NCBI GenBank assembly: GCA_003539495.1
Contig: DPPB01000017.1
Location: 1,512 to 25,096 of the forward strand
Source: Oscillibacter sp.
Lineage (GTDB): Bacteria > Bacillota > Clostridia > Oscillospirales > Oscillospiraceae
Length of the DNA stretch: 23,585 bases
Reading direction: 5' to 3'
Positions 13,302-20,272 of this stretch are shown here, piece by piece. Position numbers and translations under genes: made by a program. The first letter of the stretch is position 1; each line of letters begins with the position of its first letter. Below the pieces are notes generated by a model that saw only the letters and a list, made by a program, of their open reading frames with translations, searched no databases and was not told the origin of the DNA.

Positions 13302-13568
13302 ATGCAGTCTTTAGGCTTTGTAGAGACCCAGGGCTATGTCCCTGCGTTCGCAGTGGCGGACGCAATGGTGAAGGCCGCCAATGTTGAGATTGTGAAAAAG
13401 GTCTGGATCGGCGCCGCTATGGTCACCATTATCGTTCGCGGGGAAGTAGGCGCTGTGCGCACGGCCGTAGATGCCGGTGCCGCCGCCGCCAACAAAATGG
13501 ACGCGCTGCTCAGCTGCTATACCATTGCCCGGCCCACCGAGGAGCTGGTCAATATGCTGCAGTGCTGA
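13302..13568 (+). CDS. BMC-H microcompartment shell protein 1
   Basis: An 88-residue single-BMC-domain protein (PF00936) expected to form hexagonal shell tiles. It shows the family core, GFVETQGYVPAFAVADAMVK, then MVTIIVRGEVGAVRTAVDAG, then AAAA, and ends IARPTEELVNML. By alignment with PduA the central pore loop (PduA IGSGLVT) is IGAAMVT here, so the pore is lined by small neutral residues. It is shorter than PduA at the C-terminus, as are the two paralogs after it. GGAGGAGA gives the ATG at 13302; the frame extends far upstream through the hairpin and is non-coding there. First of three tandem shell genes spaced 12-15 bases apart. Confidence 0.95.
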   Translation: MQSLGFVETQGYVPAFAVADAMVKAANVEIVKKVWIGAAMVTIIVRGEVGAVRTAVDAGAAAANKMDALLSCYTIARPTEELVNMLQC

Positions 13569-13583
13569 TAGGAGGTAAAAACA

Positions 13584-13874
13584 ATGCAATCTTGGGGTTT
13601 TATTGAAGTAGTGGGATATATTCCCGCCGTTGCGGCCGCCGATTCTATGGTCAAGGCCGCCGATGTAAAGCTGGTTGGCTGCGAGGTGATCGGCGGAGGC
13701 TATGTGACCGTGGCCGTGGCCGGTGAGATCGGCGCCATCCGCACAGCCGTAGACGCCGGTGCCGCCGCTGCCAAGCAGGCAGGCCAGCTGCACTGCGCCC
13801 ATGTGATCGCCCGTCCCGCCGAAGGCGCGGCAAAGGTCATCGGGCTCGATCTGTCGGCAGACGAGAAGGAGTAA
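13584..13874 (+). CDS. BMC-H microcompartment shell protein 2
   Basis: A 96-residue BMC-domain protein with GFIEVVGYIPAVAAADSMVK and YVTVAVAGEIGAIRTAVDAG followed by AAAAKQ. The pore loop is IGGGYVT, the closest of the three to the canonical GSG/GGG type, with a Tyr directly after it. The C-terminus is longer than in its neighbours and ends in an acidic/basic tail (LDLSADEKE) that probably lies on a shell face. A strong GGAGGT precedes the ATG. Together with proteins 1 and 3 it should form the facets of the shell; heterohexamers or mixed layers are possible. Confidence 0.95.
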   Translation: MQSWGFIEVVGYIPAVAAADSMVKAADVKLVGCEVIGGGYVTVAVAGEIGAIRTAVDAGAAAAKQAGQLHCAHVIARPAEGAAKVIGLDLSADEKE

Positions 13875-13886
13875 GGAGGAAGGGAA

Positions 13887-14147
13887 ATGGATTCTTACGG
13901 ATACATTGAAGTTGTCGGCTTGGTTCCGGCAATCGCTGCGGCAGACGCGGCACTGAAGGCTGCTAATGTGGAGGTCGTTGGCCGCGAAAACACAGGCAAG
14001 GCCATGATCGCCGTGATCATCAAGGGCGAGATCGGCGCGGTGCGTGCCGCCATTGACGCCGCTGAGGCTGAGGTCAGCCGCATCGGCACCGTGGTCAACA
14101 CCAATGTCATTGCCCGCCCGGACGAAAGCCTGACTGCCCTCTATTGA
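13887..14147 (+). CDS. BMC-H microcompartment shell protein 3
   Basis: An 86-residue BMC-domain protein with YGYIEVVGLVPAIAAADAAL and MIAVIIKGEIGAVRAAIDAA. Its pore loop reads NTGKAMIA, placing a lysine where PduA has the pore serine, so hexamers would carry a ring of six positive charges suited to anionic metabolites. The second helix is more acidic (AEAEVSR) than in proteins 1 and 2. AAGGAGGAAG sets the ATG. No tandem-domain BMC-T protein follows in the window, so this member may be the main metabolite gate. Confidence 0.95.
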   Translation: MDSYGYIEVVGLVPAIAAADAALKAANVEVVGRENTGKAMIAVIIKGEIGAVRAAIDAAEAEVSRIGTVVNTNVIARPDESLTALY

Positions 14148-14168
14148 TGGACGAGGGAGGCTTGAATT

Positions 14169-15242
14169 ATGCAAAACTTTTTTACCAGAGAGGATGTGCT
14201 GGCCTACCAGCAAAAAGGCATTAAGACCATTCGCGTGGATCAAATGCCCATCCTGACGGACCTGGCCCGGGAAGCCCTCCAAACCTTCGGCATGGAGATC
14301 GTCACCGGCGCCGCTGCCCCGGCGCCCCGGGGCCCGGGAAAAGCGGCGGAGCGGCCCGGCCCGGCTACCGGTCACCCTATGGGCGGCGGCTACGGCTCCT
14401 CCGCCTTTACACCGGACGCCGGCGGCGAGGTCGTGGGCCAGAAGCTCACAGCGCCTAACCTGAATAAGCCCGCTTTCCGGGATCTGATCTGCTCCGATAA
14501 GAAGCTGGTGGGCACCTTCATCGGCACGCCCCATCCGGTCATTACGGAGTTCGTGGGCCATTTCGGCTTCGACTTTGTCTGCATTGATGCCGAGCACAAC
14601 GCTATCCACCTGGAGACGGTTCAGAAAATGCTGCAAAGCCTGAAGGCAACTCCCACCTACGGCATGGTGCGTATCCCAACCCTGTCGTATGAGAATGTAG
14701 CCGGCGCCCTGGATGCCGGTGCGGACGCCCTGCTGATTCCCCAGATCCGTACCATGGATGACATCCGCCGCCTGAAGGAGTACAGCCAATATCCGCCCAT
14801 TGGCCGCCGGGGCAGCGGCCCCTCCCGCCTGTGGGACTATGGCGACAGCATTACACAGCTGGCCGCCGGACGGGATATGAACCGCACGACCAATGTTGTG
14901 GTGCAGCTGGAAACGGTGCAGGCCGTGGAGCATATTGACGAGATCGTTCAGAGTGATTTTATTGATATGTTCTTCATCGGCCCCGGCGACCTGTCCATGG
15001 ATATGGGCATTTTCGCCCAGTTCACCAACCCCAAGCTCACGGACACTATTATGCTGCTCCGGGAAAAGACCGCCAAGGCGGGCAAGCGCCTGGGCATCTT
15101 CGCCGGGAGCTTTGAGGCAGCGAAAAACTGGTATGCCAAGGGCTTTGATATGTGCATTGTCAACTCCGAGCTGGCTCTGCTCAGCTCCGCGGTGGTTGGC
15201 GAGCTGGATAAGCTCCGGGGCACATTGGAGGAAATGAAGTGA
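14169..15242 (+). CDS. HpaI-type aldolase with N-terminal EutQ/EutT-like BMC module
   Basis: A 357-residue two-part protein. Residues 4-45 form a small module with ILTDLAREALQTFGMEIV, matching the same residues of the next protein in 14 of 42 positions without gaps and resembling the N-termini of EutQ and EutT. A Pro/Gly/Ala-rich linker follows (about 46-88). Residues 95-350 are an HpcH/HpaI aldolase barrel: H143 in IDAEHNAIH, R168 in GMVRIPT, E248 in VVQLETV and D274 in IGPGDLSMDMG match the base, pyruvate-binding Arg and metal ligands of HpaI. Such enzymes use a divalent metal to split 4-hydroxy-2-oxoacids into pyruvate and an aldehyde, or condense them. Ordinary family members are about 255 residues, so the N-terminal 90 are extra. 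Predicted to be lumen cargo; the substrate is unknown. Confidence 0.92.
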   Translation: MQNFFTREDVLAYQQKGIKTIRVDQMPILTDLAREALQTFGMEIVTGAAAPAPRGPGKAAERPGPATGHPMGGGYGSSAFTPDAGGEVVGQKLTAPNLNKPAFRDLICSDKKLVGTFIGTPHPVITEFVGHFGFDFVCIDAEHNAIHLETVQKMLQSLKATPTYGMVRIPTLSYENVAGALDAGADALLIPQIRTMDDIRRLKEYSQYPPIGRRGSGPSRLWDYGDSITQLAAGRDMNRTTNVVVQLETVQAVEHIDEIVQSDFIDMFFIGPGDLSMDMGIFAQFTNPKLTDTIMLLREKTAKAGKRLGIFAGSFEAAKNWYAKGFDMCIVNSELALLSSAVVGELDKLRGTLEEMK

Positions 15243-16834
15243 AAAAGATCATCACCACCGATGATGTTCTCGCTCTGAGCAAGGAGGGAAAGACGGAACT
15301 GGTGATGAACCCCGGCGACCGGCTTACGGATCTGGCCCGGGAAATGGTCAATCGCCGCAATATCCGTCTGGTGGATGCCTCCGCCATCCCTGCGCCGGCG
15401 ACGCAGGCGCCGGCACCAATACCGACACCAATACCGGCACCGGCACCTGTGACGGCTCCCCTTCCGTGGCGGCCTGCTTCGCCGGCGGCCGGCGCCGACT
15501 ATGACCTGGTCATCACCGGCGGCACCTGCGTCATCCCGGAAATGGGCTGCGCAGAGCTGAATGTGTGCGTCAGCGGCGGCAAGGTGGTGGCCTTGACCAC
15601 AGAGGCCGTCCGGGGCAGGCAGCAGATCGATGCCCGGGGCCTGTATGTGCTGCCCGGCATCATCGATCCCCATACCCATATAGGCCTTATGGTGCCCTTC
15701 GAGCAGGAGCTGGAGACGGAGTCCCGCTCGGCCATTTTGGGCGGCGTGACCACCATCGGTACATATTTTAACAGGACAGGCAGTTATCTGCCCTATATAG
15801 AGCATCTCTCCCAGGTTATTCCCCAGGTATCCCGGGTAGATGTGATCCCCCACTTTTCTCTGCGCGAGCAGCAGCAGATCGACGAGCTGCCCCTGTACTC
15901 TCAGGGCGGCATGAACTCCTATAAGGTGTATATGTGCGGTGTGCCCGGCCTGTATCCCCATCAGGAGGACGGCTTCATTCTCCGGGTCATGGAGAAGATG
16001 AAGCAGCTGCCGCCTACGGTGAATCCGATTCTGAGCATTCACTGCGAAAACACCTCCGTGTGCGACTATGCTACTGAGGACATGAAGGATCTCCGCCTGG
16101 AGACTCTGGATGACTGGAACAGGACCCATCCCAATATTGCCGAGGGGGAGGCCGTGATCCGGGCCGCCTATTTCTCGCAGAAGCTCCGGGCCAGAACCTA
16201 TGTGGTCCACAGCTCCACCAAGGAGGCTATGGAGGCCCTGCGCCGCCTGAAGCATCCGAGCCTGTATGTGGAGACCACCTCTCCCTACCTGTGCCTGGAT
16301 ACAAAAAGCGACATCGGCCCCTATGGCAAGATGCTGCCGCCCATCCGGGAGCCGGAGAGCCGCAAGGCCCTGTGGGACGGCATTCGCAGCGGCATTATTG
16401 ACACCATTGGCACGGACAATACCGTTATGACCGCCGAAGAAAAAAAGGTGGCCGAGGGTATGCGGGGCGCAGGTCCCGGGTATCCCACCCTGGGCACCCA
16501 TCTGCCCTCGGTGCTGAATGAGGGTATTTTCCGCCAGGAGCTGCCTATCGAAAAGCTGGTTCCGCTGATGACCATGAATCCCGCCAAGATCTTCGGCGTC
16601 TACCCCCGCAAGGGCACCATCATGCCCGGCAGTGATGCCGACATCGTGCTGGTGGACCTGCGGGAGGAGCAGGTGGTGCAGCCGGACGCGCTGCTGAGCC
16701 GCTCCGACTTCTCCATCTTCCAGGGCAAGAGGCTTCGGGGCTGGCCGGTGGCCACCATCAAGGACGGCCATATCGCCGCCTGGGAGGGCAAGCTCACCGG
16801 CGATAGTCAACGAGGCCGGATTTTGAAGCACTAA
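15239..16834 (+). CDS. Dihydropyrimidinase/hydantoinase-type amidohydrolase with N-terminal BMC module
   Basis: A 531-residue protein starting at a GTG that overlaps the aldolase stop (GTGA), behind GGAGG, so the two are translationally coupled. Residues 4-45 repeat the module of the aldolase (RLTDLAREMVNRRNIRLV). Residues 51-85 are a linker almost entirely Pro, Ala and Thr. From residue 88 a complete cyclic-amidohydrolase domain follows with the full binuclear metal set: H145 and H147 (DPHTH), the carboxylated lysine K229 (NSYKVYM), H268 (IHCEN), H324 (VVHSS) and D393 (GTDN). The family opens cyclic amides such as hydantoins, dihydropyrimidines or allantoin. No ureidopropionase or carbamoylase lies in the window, so the substrate is open. 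Predicted to be lumen cargo beside the aldolase. Confidence 0.92.
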   Translation: MKKIITTDDVLALSKEGKTELVMNPGDRLTDLAREMVNRRNIRLVDASAIPAPATQAPAPIPTPIPAPAPVTAPLPWRPASPAAGADYDLVITGGTCVIPEMGCAELNVCVSGGKVVALTTEAVRGRQQIDARGLYVLPGIIDPHTHIGLMVPFEQELETESRSAILGGVTTIGTYFNRTGSYLPYIEHLSQVIPQVSRVDVIPHFSLREQQQIDELPLYSQGGMNSYKVYMCGVPGLYPHQEDGFILRVMEKMKQLPPTVNPILSIHCENTSVCDYATEDMKDLRLETLDDWNRTHPNIAEGEAVIRAAYFSQKLRARTYVVHSSTKEAMEALRRLKHPSLYVETTSPYLCLDTKSDIGPYGKMLPPIREPESRKALWDGIRSGIIDTIGTDNTVMTAEEKKVAEGMRGAGPGYPTLGTHLPSVLNEGIFRQELPIEKLVPLMTMNPAKIFGVYPRKGTIMPGSDADIVLVDLREEQVVQPDALLSRSDFSIFQGKRLRGWPVATIKDGHIAAWEGKLTGDSQRGRILKH

Positions 16835-16868
16835 AAAAATCCTGATAAGCAGCAAAAATGTAAGAAAA

Positions 16869-16898
16869 TTGACAGAAAATTCCGAAAAAATGTGTGAT
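16869..16898 (+). promoter_or_regulatory. Possible internal promoter before the vertex-protein gene
   Basis: The 125-base gap between the amidohydrolase and BMC-P genes is AT-rich, unlike the surrounding genes, and holds TTGACA (16869-16874) with a weak TGTGAT (16893-16898) 18 bases later. It would give separate expression of the vertex protein, acyl-CoA synthetase and oxidoreductase genes. Only the -35 box is convincing. Confidence 0.35.
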
Positions 16899-16959
16899 GC
16901 TAAGGCAAAGCAGCAGAGTCCTTTGCATACACACACCGTAAAAGAGGAGGAACACAACC

Positions 16960-17244
16960 GTGTATGTCTGCAAAGTAATCGGCAAGGTCATTTCCACCGT
17001 GAAAAACGAGAAACTGATCGGCCACAGCATTGTTCTGGTTCGCACAACAACTTTGGCTCCTGACGGCACCTTTGTTCCCGGCGACCAGGTCTTTGCGGCA
17101 GCTGACACCATCGGCTGCGGAGAAGGGAACTATGTGCTCGTTACCCGGGGCGGCAATGCCCGGTTTGCCTGCAAGCGCGAGAACGCTCCCATTGACATGG
17201 CGGTGGTGGGCGTTCTGGACGGAGGGCAGCACGGCATCTGCTGA
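16960..17244 (+). CDS. BMC-P vertex protein (EutN/CcmL family)
   Basis: A 94-residue EutN/CcmL-type protein (PF03319) that forms pentamers closing the vertices of the microcompartment shell. It shows the family pattern MYVCKVIGKVISTVKNEKL, then HSIVLVRTT, AAADTIGCGEGNYVLVTRGG and a final AVVGVLD. GTG is used as start behind GAGGAGG. One BMC-P together with three BMC-H genes is sufficient in principle to make a closed shell, so the locus is probably complete without a BMC-T. It is placed apart from the hexamer genes, after the cargo enzymes, where its low copy need (twelve pentamers per shell) fits separate expression. Confidence 0.94.
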   Translation: MYVCKVIGKVISTVKNEKLIGHSIVLVRTTTLAPDGTFVPGDQVFAAADTIGCGEGNYVLVTRGGNARFACKRENAPIDMAVVGVLDGGQHGIC

Positions 17245-17283
17245 GGGCCCTGTTTCAGATCAGGATATGAGGTGAAAGAACGA

Positions 17284-18720
17284 ATGAAGCAACTATTTGA
17301 ACCCAACGGTATTGCGGTGGTGGGCGCATCGTCCAATCCGGCCAAGGCCGGCTTCGTGGCCATCCGCAATATGCGGGAAAAGGGATATGGCGGCGCGGTC
17401 TACCCGGTGAATCCCAAGGAAAAAGAGATCCTGGGCTATCCCTGCACCCCCTCCCTGTGGGAGGTTGAGGGCCATGTGGATCTGGTGGTGCTGATCATGC
17501 CCTCTAAGATGATCTACAGCATTATGGACGACCTGGATCGACGCATGGAGGAAAAGGGCGATGTGAAGTTCATCGTTTGCGCCGCCGCCGATTACGCCGA
17601 GACAAAGACCCCCGAGGGGATCGACCGGCAGGAGCGCTTGATGAAAACTGCCGAGAAGTACGGCATCCGTGTGGTGGGCCCCAACTGCATTGGCGTCATT
17701 GACAACCGCAGCCGGGTAGATACCACCTTTGTGGATACCGGCGTGCCCTTCTCGTCCTTTGGCGAGCCCAGCGGCATTACCTTCATATCCCAAAGCGGCG
17801 CTCTGGCCAGCACCATCCTTATGGAGGGGGCCGGCCGTGTGGTCCCGGTCCTTTATAACAAGTTCATCTCCATCGGCAATATGGCCGATGTGGACTTTGT
17901 GGATTTGCTCTCCTATTTTGAAAAGGACGACTCCACCCGGGTCATCGGTATCTATATGGAAGGCTGCAGCAACGGCAAGGAGCTGCAAGCCGTTCTCAGA
18001 CGCGTCAGCGCCAAGAAGCCCGTGGTGGTGCTGAAGGTGGGCCGCAGCGAAAAGGGCGGCGCCGCCGCTAACTCCCATACCGGCTCTATGGCCGGCGCCG
18101 ACGCGGTGTATGACGCCATGTTCAAGCAGACAGGCGTTATCCGCGTGGATACCATTGATGAGCTTATTGACACCATGCAGGCCTTTGACCGCCTGCCTGT
18201 GCCCGCCGGCGGACGCCTGTTCCTGTACTCCCAGGCAGGGGGACCCGGTATCTACTGTACCGATGCCATCAGCGCCTGCAAGGAGCTGAAAACACCGCTG
18301 GTCTCGGAGCAAACCAAGCAGCGCCTGCGTGAGAGCCAGCAGCCCATGGCCAACATCTGCCACCCGGAGGGCTATGCAGATATCACAGCCTCTGCCTCCG
18401 TGAGCAACCATGTTGACGGACTGCGAATCGTTTTGGAGGATGAAAATGTGGATGCCGCCGTCTTTATTACGGTGGTGCCCACCTTCCTGCCCCAGAAGGA
18501 GCTGGCCAAGGAGCTGGTAAAAATGGCACAAGAGTGCAAGGAGGCGGCGCAAAAGCCGGTTTATTACTGCGTAATGGCAGGGGCCTATACCGCTCCGGCC
18601 CGCGCCATCATGGAGCGCGCAGGCATGTGTACATTCGACGCGCCGGACAAGGCAGTGCTGGCCGCCAGAAATATGTGCCGCTATGCGGCCTTCCGCAGGC
18701 GCATCAGGGAGGAGGGTTGA
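17284..18720 (+). CDS. ADP-forming acyl-CoA synthetase, alpha subunit
   Basis: A 478-residue alpha subunit of acetate/acyl-CoA ligase (ADP-forming). It has an N-terminal CoA-binding Rossmann domain (FEPNGIAVVGASSNPAKAGF, then VGPNCIGVID) and two succinyl-CoA-synthetase-like flavodoxin domains with FISQSGALAS. The phosphorylated histidine is H265 in AAANSHTGSMAGAD. With its beta subunit it converts acyl-CoA, ADP and phosphate to acid, CoA and ATP in the cytosol. I prefer the ATG at 17284, eight bases after GAGGTGA, over the GTG at 17272, which falls inside that ribosome site. The gene follows the vertex gene by 39 bases and is joined to the beta gene by a four-base gap. Confidence 0.92.
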   Translation: MKQLFEPNGIAVVGASSNPAKAGFVAIRNMREKGYGGAVYPVNPKEKEILGYPCTPSLWEVEGHVDLVVLIMPSKMIYSIMDDLDRRMEEKGDVKFIVCAAADYAETKTPEGIDRQERLMKTAEKYGIRVVGPNCIGVIDNRSRVDTTFVDTGVPFSSFGEPSGITFISQSGALASTILMEGAGRVVPVLYNKFISIGNMADVDFVDLLSYFEKDDSTRVIGIYMEGCSNGKELQAVLRRVSAKKPVVVLKVGRSEKGGAAANSHTGSMAGADAVYDAMFKQTGVIRVDTIDELIDTMQAFDRLPVPAGGRLFLYSQAGGPGIYCTDAISACKELKTPLVSEQTKQRLRESQQPMANICHPEGYADITASASVSNHVDGLRIVLEDENVDAAVFITVVPTFLPQKELAKELVKMAQECKEAAQKPVYYCVMAGAYTAPARAIMERAGMCTFDAPDKAVLAARNMCRYAAFRRRIREEG

Positions 18721-18724
18721 AGCC

Positions 18725-19405
18725 ATGGCCGATAAGAAAACAATTGCCTTGAATGAGCGCGACAGTGCCGCCATGCTGCGGCAGTGCGGCGTGAACATGG
18801 TGCCCTGCGCTCTGCTGGAGAAGGAGGACGAGGCGGCCTTTGCCGCCGCTGCCGAGAGCATGGGCTTCCCCATGGCCATGAAGGTCCTGTCCGACGACAT
18901 TCTGCATAAAACCGATGTGGGCTGCGTGGTGCTGGGGGTAAACAGCATCCAGCAGATGCACGAGGCCTACCGCACCATCCTGGATAACGCCGCCAAGAAT
19001 GCCCCCGGTGCCAAGGTTCAGGGCGTCCTGGCCCAGAAGATGCTGCCCAAGGGCTTTGAGGTTCTGGTGGGCGTCAGCACTGATCCCCAGTTCGGCCCCG
19101 TCATCATGGTGGGGCTGGGCGGTGTGCTGGTGGAGCTGCTCCACGCCGTTTCTCTGCGGGTGCTGCCCATTACCCGGGCCGACGCCGAGGATATGATCGA
19201 TGAAACCCCCCTTGCCAAGGCCTGCCAGGGTCTGCGCGGTCAGAAGTACGACCGGGAGGAGATCGTTCAGGCGCTTTTGAGCCTGTCCCGGCTGGTACAG
19301 GAGCATCCCGGGATCGTGGAGGTGGACATCAATCCCTTTATGCTGTATGGCGACGGCCGCCCGGCAACGGCGGTGGATGCCATGGTCGTATGGAAGCAAG
19401 AGTAA
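18725..19405 (+). CDS. ADP-forming acyl-CoA synthetase, beta subunit (ATP-grasp)
   Basis: A 226-residue ATP-grasp protein forming the nucleotide-binding half of the ADP-forming acyl-CoA synthetase. Characteristic stretches are GFPMAMKVLSDDILHKTDVG, MLPKGFEVLVGVSTDPQFGP, MVGLGGVLVELL and the metal-binding VEVDINPFML near the C-terminus. It accepts the phosphoryl group from the histidine of the alpha subunit to make ATP. The length matches stand-alone beta subunits; in many Clostridia the two subunits are fused, here they are separate. Start at 18725 follows GGAGGG. Upstream in-frame codons overlap the alpha gene and are unlikely to be used. Confidence 0.92.
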   Translation: MADKKTIALNERDSAAMLRQCGVNMVPCALLEKEDEAAFAAAAESMGFPMAMKVLSDDILHKTDVGCVVLGVNSIQQMHEAYRTILDNAAKNAPGAKVQGVLAQKMLPKGFEVLVGVSTDPQFGPVIMVGLGGVLVELLHAVSLRVLPITRADAEDMIDETPLAKACQGLRGQKYDREEIVQALLSLSRLVQEHPGIVEVDINPFMLYGDGRPATAVDAMVVWKQE

Positions 19406-19437
19406 ATCACATTCCTATAAAAAAGGAGCGAAATAAC

Positions 19438-19983
19438 ATGAAAGAAATCAGACTCCACGGTATCGGAGGCCTGGGCACGGTGAAGGCAGGCGAAATGCTG
19501 GTCCATGCCGCTGTCGCCAGTGGAAAGTTTGGCAATTCCATCCCCTTCTTCGGGTTTGAGCGCCAGGGCGCCCCGGTTACCTCCTATGTGCGCCTGGGCG
19601 ATGAAAAGATCCGCCCTAAAAACCAGGTCTATCATCCCAACTGCACGCTGGTGCTGGATCCCAGCCTGCTCATTTCCGCCCCTGTTTTTGAGGGACTGAC
19701 GGAGAACTCCTTCTTCATCGTCAATACCAAGGTGGAAAACGGCGCCGACCTGGTGACCAATCCCAATGTCAAGTGCGCCGCATGGCTGGACGCCACCTCC
19801 ATCGCACTGGAGATGCTGGGCCGTCCCATCACCAACACCATCATGCTGGGCGCCTTCACCAAGGCCACCGGCTGGGTGGACAAGGATGAGCTGGAGAAGG
19901 TCATCGGGCGTTTCTTCGGCGCTAAGAATGTGGAGACCTTCCGCCGCGGCTATGGCGAAGTAAAGCTGCACTATTTTGACTAA
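19438..19983 (+). CDS. 2-oxoacid:ferredoxin oxidoreductase, gamma subunit
   Basis: A 181-residue gamma subunit of a pyruvate/2-oxoacid:ferredoxin oxidoreductase (POR_N-linked gamma domain). It begins KEIRLHGIGGLGTVKAGEML, the typical glycine-rich loop contacting CoA and the alpha subunit, and has FFGFERQGAPVTSYVRLGDE and NTIMLGAF. It forms the four-subunit complex with the next three genes, in the order gamma-delta-alpha-beta known from archaeal and Thermotoga enzymes. The ATG at 19438 has AAAAGGAG. The reaction is 2-oxoacid + CoA + oxidised ferredoxin to acyl-CoA + CO2 + reduced ferredoxin. Confidence 0.93.
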   Translation: MKEIRLHGIGGLGTVKAGEMLVHAAVASGKFGNSIPFFGFERQGAPVTSYVRLGDEKIRPKNQVYHPNCTLVLDPSLLISAPVFEGLTENSFFIVNTKVENGADLVTNPNVKCAAWLDATSIALEMLGRPITNTIMLGAFTKATGWVDKDELEKVIGRFFGAKNVETFRRGYGEVKLHYFD

Positions 19984-19999
19984 CAGGAGGATAGGGACT

Positions 20000-20272
20000 A
20001 TGGAATTTATCAGTGATTACATTGTGCCGATCGGGCCCGAAGGGCTGCACATTATCCAGACCGGCAAGTGGAGAACCAGAAAACCTGTCATGGACACTGA
20101 AAAGTGCGTCAAGTGCGGCATGTGCCTGATGTATTGCCCGGTCAACTCCATCCGCCGCCATGAGGACGGTTCTTTTGAGATTTGCTATGACTATTGCAAG
20201 GGCTGCGGCATCTGCGCACACGAGTGCAAGAAGGGCGCCATCGAGATGCAGCCTGTGAAGGAGGAAAAATAA
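20000..20272 (+). CDS. 2-oxoacid:ferredoxin oxidoreductase, delta subunit (2x[4Fe-4S])
   Basis: A 90-residue ferredoxin-type subunit. Two full cluster motifs are present: CVKCGMCLMYCP and CKGCGICAHEC, each CxxCxxCxxxC. They carry electrons from the thiamine site to external ferredoxin. ACAGGAGG precedes the ATG at 20000. Its stop and the start of the alpha gene overlap in TAATG, so the two are translationally coupled. Confidence 0.94.
   Translation: MEFISDYIVPIGPEGLHIIQTGKWRTRKPVMDTEKCVKCGMCLMYCPVNSIRRHEDGSFEICYDYCKGCGICAHECKKGAIEMQPVKEEK

Noticed and set aside
15410..15450. Possible CRISPR-like or tandem-repeat array
   Set aside because: The repeats are short, degenerate and in frame inside the Pro/Ala linker of the amidohydrolase; there are no spacers.
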